Part shown: positions 62,052 through 64,000 of the stretch, one piece after another | Layout of the letters: the number at the start of each line of letters is the position of its first letter | How positions within the stretch are numbered: the stretch's first letter is position 1 | NCBI GenBank assembly: GCA_902785695.1 | Contig: CACZZQ010000001.1 | Location: 1 to 64,000 of the forward strand | Source of the DNA: an uncultured Prevotellaceae bacterium | GTDB lineage: Bacteria > Bacteroidota > Bacteroidia > Bacteroidales > Bacteroidaceae | Reading direction: 5' to 3' | DNA: 64,000 nucleotides | Notes under the pieces: generated by a model | Databases searched by the model: none | What the model was told of the DNA's origin: nothing | The model's input: the letters and a program-made list of their open reading frames with translations, nothing else | Position numbers and translations under genes: made by a program

Positions 62052-63230
62052 ATGAGAAAATTAGCATTATTTATTGTAGCGGCTTCTGCGCTAAGCGTCG
62101 GAGCTGCGGAACCGCAGGGTTCAAACAACGCCTTGTACTATAGGTTGTTCTCACCGCTCACGTTCTATCACAACGTGGCCAGTCATCAACTTAACATCAA
62201 TTCCGATGATCCCGACGAGGTGAGTCAGGCTATCGACCAGGCTCTGATGCACGTCTATCTGAACCGTCCAGACTTGGTCGCTTTCACGGAGACGGAGCGG
62301 CAGGAGGCGGGAACATTGCGCCAGGACATCATGGAAACTCCTGTCATGCAGACCGTTGAGATGGTGGAACAGGCGGCTCCCATGCCAGAAGTGCCAGAGG
62401 CAGAACCCGTGGAAGTGGTGGTGGAAAAGCCCAACTTCTGGAAATACAAGGGTGACGGCTATCTTCAGTTTATGCAGAACTATGTGTCGGGCAACTGGTA
62501 CAAGGGCGGCGAGAGCAATCAGGCTGCCGTGGGAAGTCTGACACTGGAAGCCAACTATGACAACAAATCGAAATGGAAGTGGGACAACAAGCTGGAGATG
62601 AAGCTGGGATTCCAGACTTCTCCGTCGGACACATTGCATAAGTTCAAGACCAATGAAGACCTCATTCGATATACAGGAAAGATTGGCCTGCAGGCTGCCA
62701 ACCGCTGGTATTACACATTGCAGATGCTGGCTTACACGCAGTTCTATCATGGCGTGAAGTCGAATAACGAGAAAATATTCTCGGATTTCATGTCGCCATT
62801 CAACTTGAGCGTCGGTCTTGGTATGGATTACAAGGTAGAGGCATTCAACAAGAAACTCACGGGAACCATCAACATGTCGCCCCTGGCTGTGAACTACCGA
62901 TACGTGGATCGCACCGATCTTGCACAAAGCTTCGGCGTGAAGACCGACCGCCACACCCATTCGCTGACAGACTTCGGTTCGCAGCTCACGGCATCGCTGA
63001 CGTGGCAGCTGAATGACGTCGTGGTATGGAAAACCCGACTCTATGGATTCTCCAGCTATCACCGTTCAGAACTTGAATGGGAAAATACCTTCACGCTCAA
63101 GGTGTCAAAGTATATTTCGGCTAATCTGTTCCTCTTCCCACGATTCGACGATGCCAACAATCGTGACGAAGACCTCGGATATTGGCAGTTCAAGGAATAC
63201 TCTTCCCTGGGATTCTCGTATAATTTCTAA
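62052..63230 (+). CDS. DUF3078 outer-membrane protein
   Basis: 392-residue exported protein; the start MRKLALFIVAASALSVGAAE gives a signal peptide, whereas a TTG start at 62040 would fall inside the promoter box. After a Pro/Glu/Val-rich region (about 95-125) comes the DUF3078 signature FWKYKGDGYLQFMQNYVSGN followed by WYKGGESNQA. Alternating amphipathic strands then run to the aromatic C-terminus (LGFSYNF), as expected of an outer-membrane beta-barrel. The role is unknown. Its TAA overlaps the stop codon of the convergent nuclease gene by 2 nt. Confidence 0.85.
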   Translation: MRKLALFIVAASALSVGAAEPQGSNNALYYRLFSPLTFYHNVASHQLNINSDDPDEVSQAIDQALMHVYLNRPDLVAFTETERQEAGTLRQDIMETPVMQTVEMVEQAAPMPEVPEAEPVEVVVEKPNFWKYKGDGYLQFMQNYVSGNWYKGGESNQAAVGSLTLEANYDNKSKWKWDNKLEMKLGFQTSPSDTLHKFKTNEDLIRYTGKIGLQAANRWYYTLQMLAYTQFYHGVKSNNEKIFSDFMSPFNLSVGLGMDYKVEAFNKKLTGTINMSPLAVNYRYVDRTDLAQSFGVKTDRHTHSLTDFGSQLTASLTWQLNDVVVWKTRLYGFSSYHRSELEWENTFTLKVSKYISANLFLFPRFDDANNRDEDLGYWQFKEYSSLGFSYNF

Positions 63231-64000
63231 GAACAGAGAAGCTTGTAAGGACAGGCGGAACAGCGGTCGCGATCGGACGTAGGATGGTAAGGGATTGACG
63301 GATTGAACATCTCGTCCACGGTAGCCCTGAGCAGTTCCATGAAACGTGGAATACTGGGGGCTACATCCGTGATGGGCTCTTTGCCAAAGCAGAGCGTGGG
63401 GTCGTAGTGGGCACCCCCGGAATGCTGGATGAACAGCAGGGCGGGTGACACCGGCTTGTCAGCATAGTGCTGCTTCACCAAGGAGGCATAGAGGAAGGTC
63501 TGCAGATAGTAGTCGCTATGGTTGGCCAGATTATCCTGACTGAAAATAGCATCCACGTCGGCAAGTGGCTTCACTGCACGGCTGCCCGTCTTGTAGTCGA
63601 TGACCCTGATACGCTCCTGACCGTCCTTGACAATACGGTCGAGACGGTCAATGCGACCTCCGATGGTGGTGCGGATATGGGGTGTCTGGAGGGGACCCTT
63701 GACATCGGTCTCCAGTCCGATAATGCTGAAGGGAGCCAGTTCGTGGTCAATGGTCAGAAGCTGGCAGAGATAATGGATCAGTACCTCGCGGTTGATCAGC
63801 TGCAGACCGTTGAGCGACGACGGACTGAGGTCAGTGAAGTTCAACTCTTTCTTCATGGATTCATCCACAGCACGCTCTATATCAACACGTTGCTTGAGCA
63901 ACTCTTCGATGTCGCTTTTCAGAATCTGGCGGCTCTTGAACATCAGTCGTTCGTAGAGTGACTGTGACGCTTCATGGAAGATATTGCCGAAGCTAAGGTT
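63227..64000 (-). CDS. PD-(D/E)XK nuclease-domain protein (partial, continues past window)
   Basis: C-terminal 257 codons of a larger protein; the frame stays open to position 64000, so the 5' end lies outside the window. The nuclease signature is complete: His in LSFGNIFHEASQSLYERL, Asp in TIGGRIDRLDRIV and D-x-K in IRVIDYKTGS. It ends with cysteines (RCSACPYKLLCS) similar to the Fe-S binding end of AddB/Cas4-type nucleases. Together these suggest an AddB/RexB-like or related DNA-repair nuclease-helicase, but no helicase part is visible here. It is convergent with the DUF3078 gene. Confidence 0.82.
   Translation of the reverse strand, partial: NLSFGNIFHEASQSLYERLMFKSRQILKSDIEELLKQRVDIERAVDESMKKELNFTDLSPSSLNGLQLINREVLIHYLCQLLTIDHELAPFSIIGLETDVKGPLQTPHIRTTIGGRIDRLDRIVKDGQERIRVIDYKTGSRAVKPLADVDAIFSQDNLANHSDYYLQTFLYASLVKQHYADKPVSPALLFIQHSGGAHYDPTLCFGKEPITDVAPSIPRFMELLRATVDEMFNPSIPYHPTSDRDRCSACPYKLLCS

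Overview
The window looks like a chromosome segment of a Prevotella-type (Bacteroidales) polysaccharide degrader. Evidence seen directly: many intergenic promoters carry the Bacteroidetes -7 box TAnnTTTG; there is a hybrid two-component regulator, a large set of signal-peptide glycoside hydrolases, a complete Na+-NQR operon, a GGGtGRT/Fe-S scaffold pair, DPP4- and DPP5-type S9 peptidases, and C-terminal tails resembling type IX secretion sorting signals. No rRNA, tRNA, CRISPR array, transposase, susC or susD was found.

Layout. 1-790: gene-poor edge with a composite repeat element, a promoter and a broken small ORF. 791-15190: seven-gene leftward operon GH43, GH2, GH29, GH127/146, GH95, CE1-type esterase, GH31. 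15191-15501: two strong terminators around a candidate small RNA. 15502-22877: leftward GH115 and HTCS regulator, followed by a 5'-truncated gene remnant. 23103-26777: rightward esterase and a second GH2. 26749-35835: rlmH, hemW, a DUF4861 protein, gldB-like lipoprotein, DPP4, a GH105-DUF4861 fusion and a LolA-like protein. 35847-50212 (all leftward): recQ, recJ, rpsA, GGGtGRT protein, Fe-S scaffold, htpG, tamB. 50383-56079: nqrABCDEF. 56403-61972 (leftward): DPP5-like peptidase, DUF1846 protein, yidC. 62052-64000: a DUF3078 outer-membrane protein and the end of a PD-(D/E)XK nuclease gene cut by the window edge.

How the genes fit. GH115 (MeGlcA removal), GH43, GH127/146 (arabinose), GH95/GH29 (fucose or L-galactose), GH2 (galactose), GH31 (alpha-xylose) and a feruloyl-type esterase together suggest side-chain trimming of a complex glucuronoarabinoxylan, with xyloglucan as the alternative. 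The backbone-cleaving enzymes and SusCD transporter would lie elsewhere. The HTCS beside GH115 is the likely regulator. The rest is mainly housekeeping.

The most unusual signal is repeat DNA. (1) A composite ~250-bp element with 21-22 nt tandem units plus a conserved GC-rich palindrome occurs twice in opposite orientations (108-371 and 41515-41761), and its tandem part alone occurs at 24154-24283. (2) Short arrays of degenerate 7-nt units lie both between genes and inside conserved coding sequences (hemW, htpG, nqrA, the HTCS, GH43, DPP5), where the arrays remain translatable.
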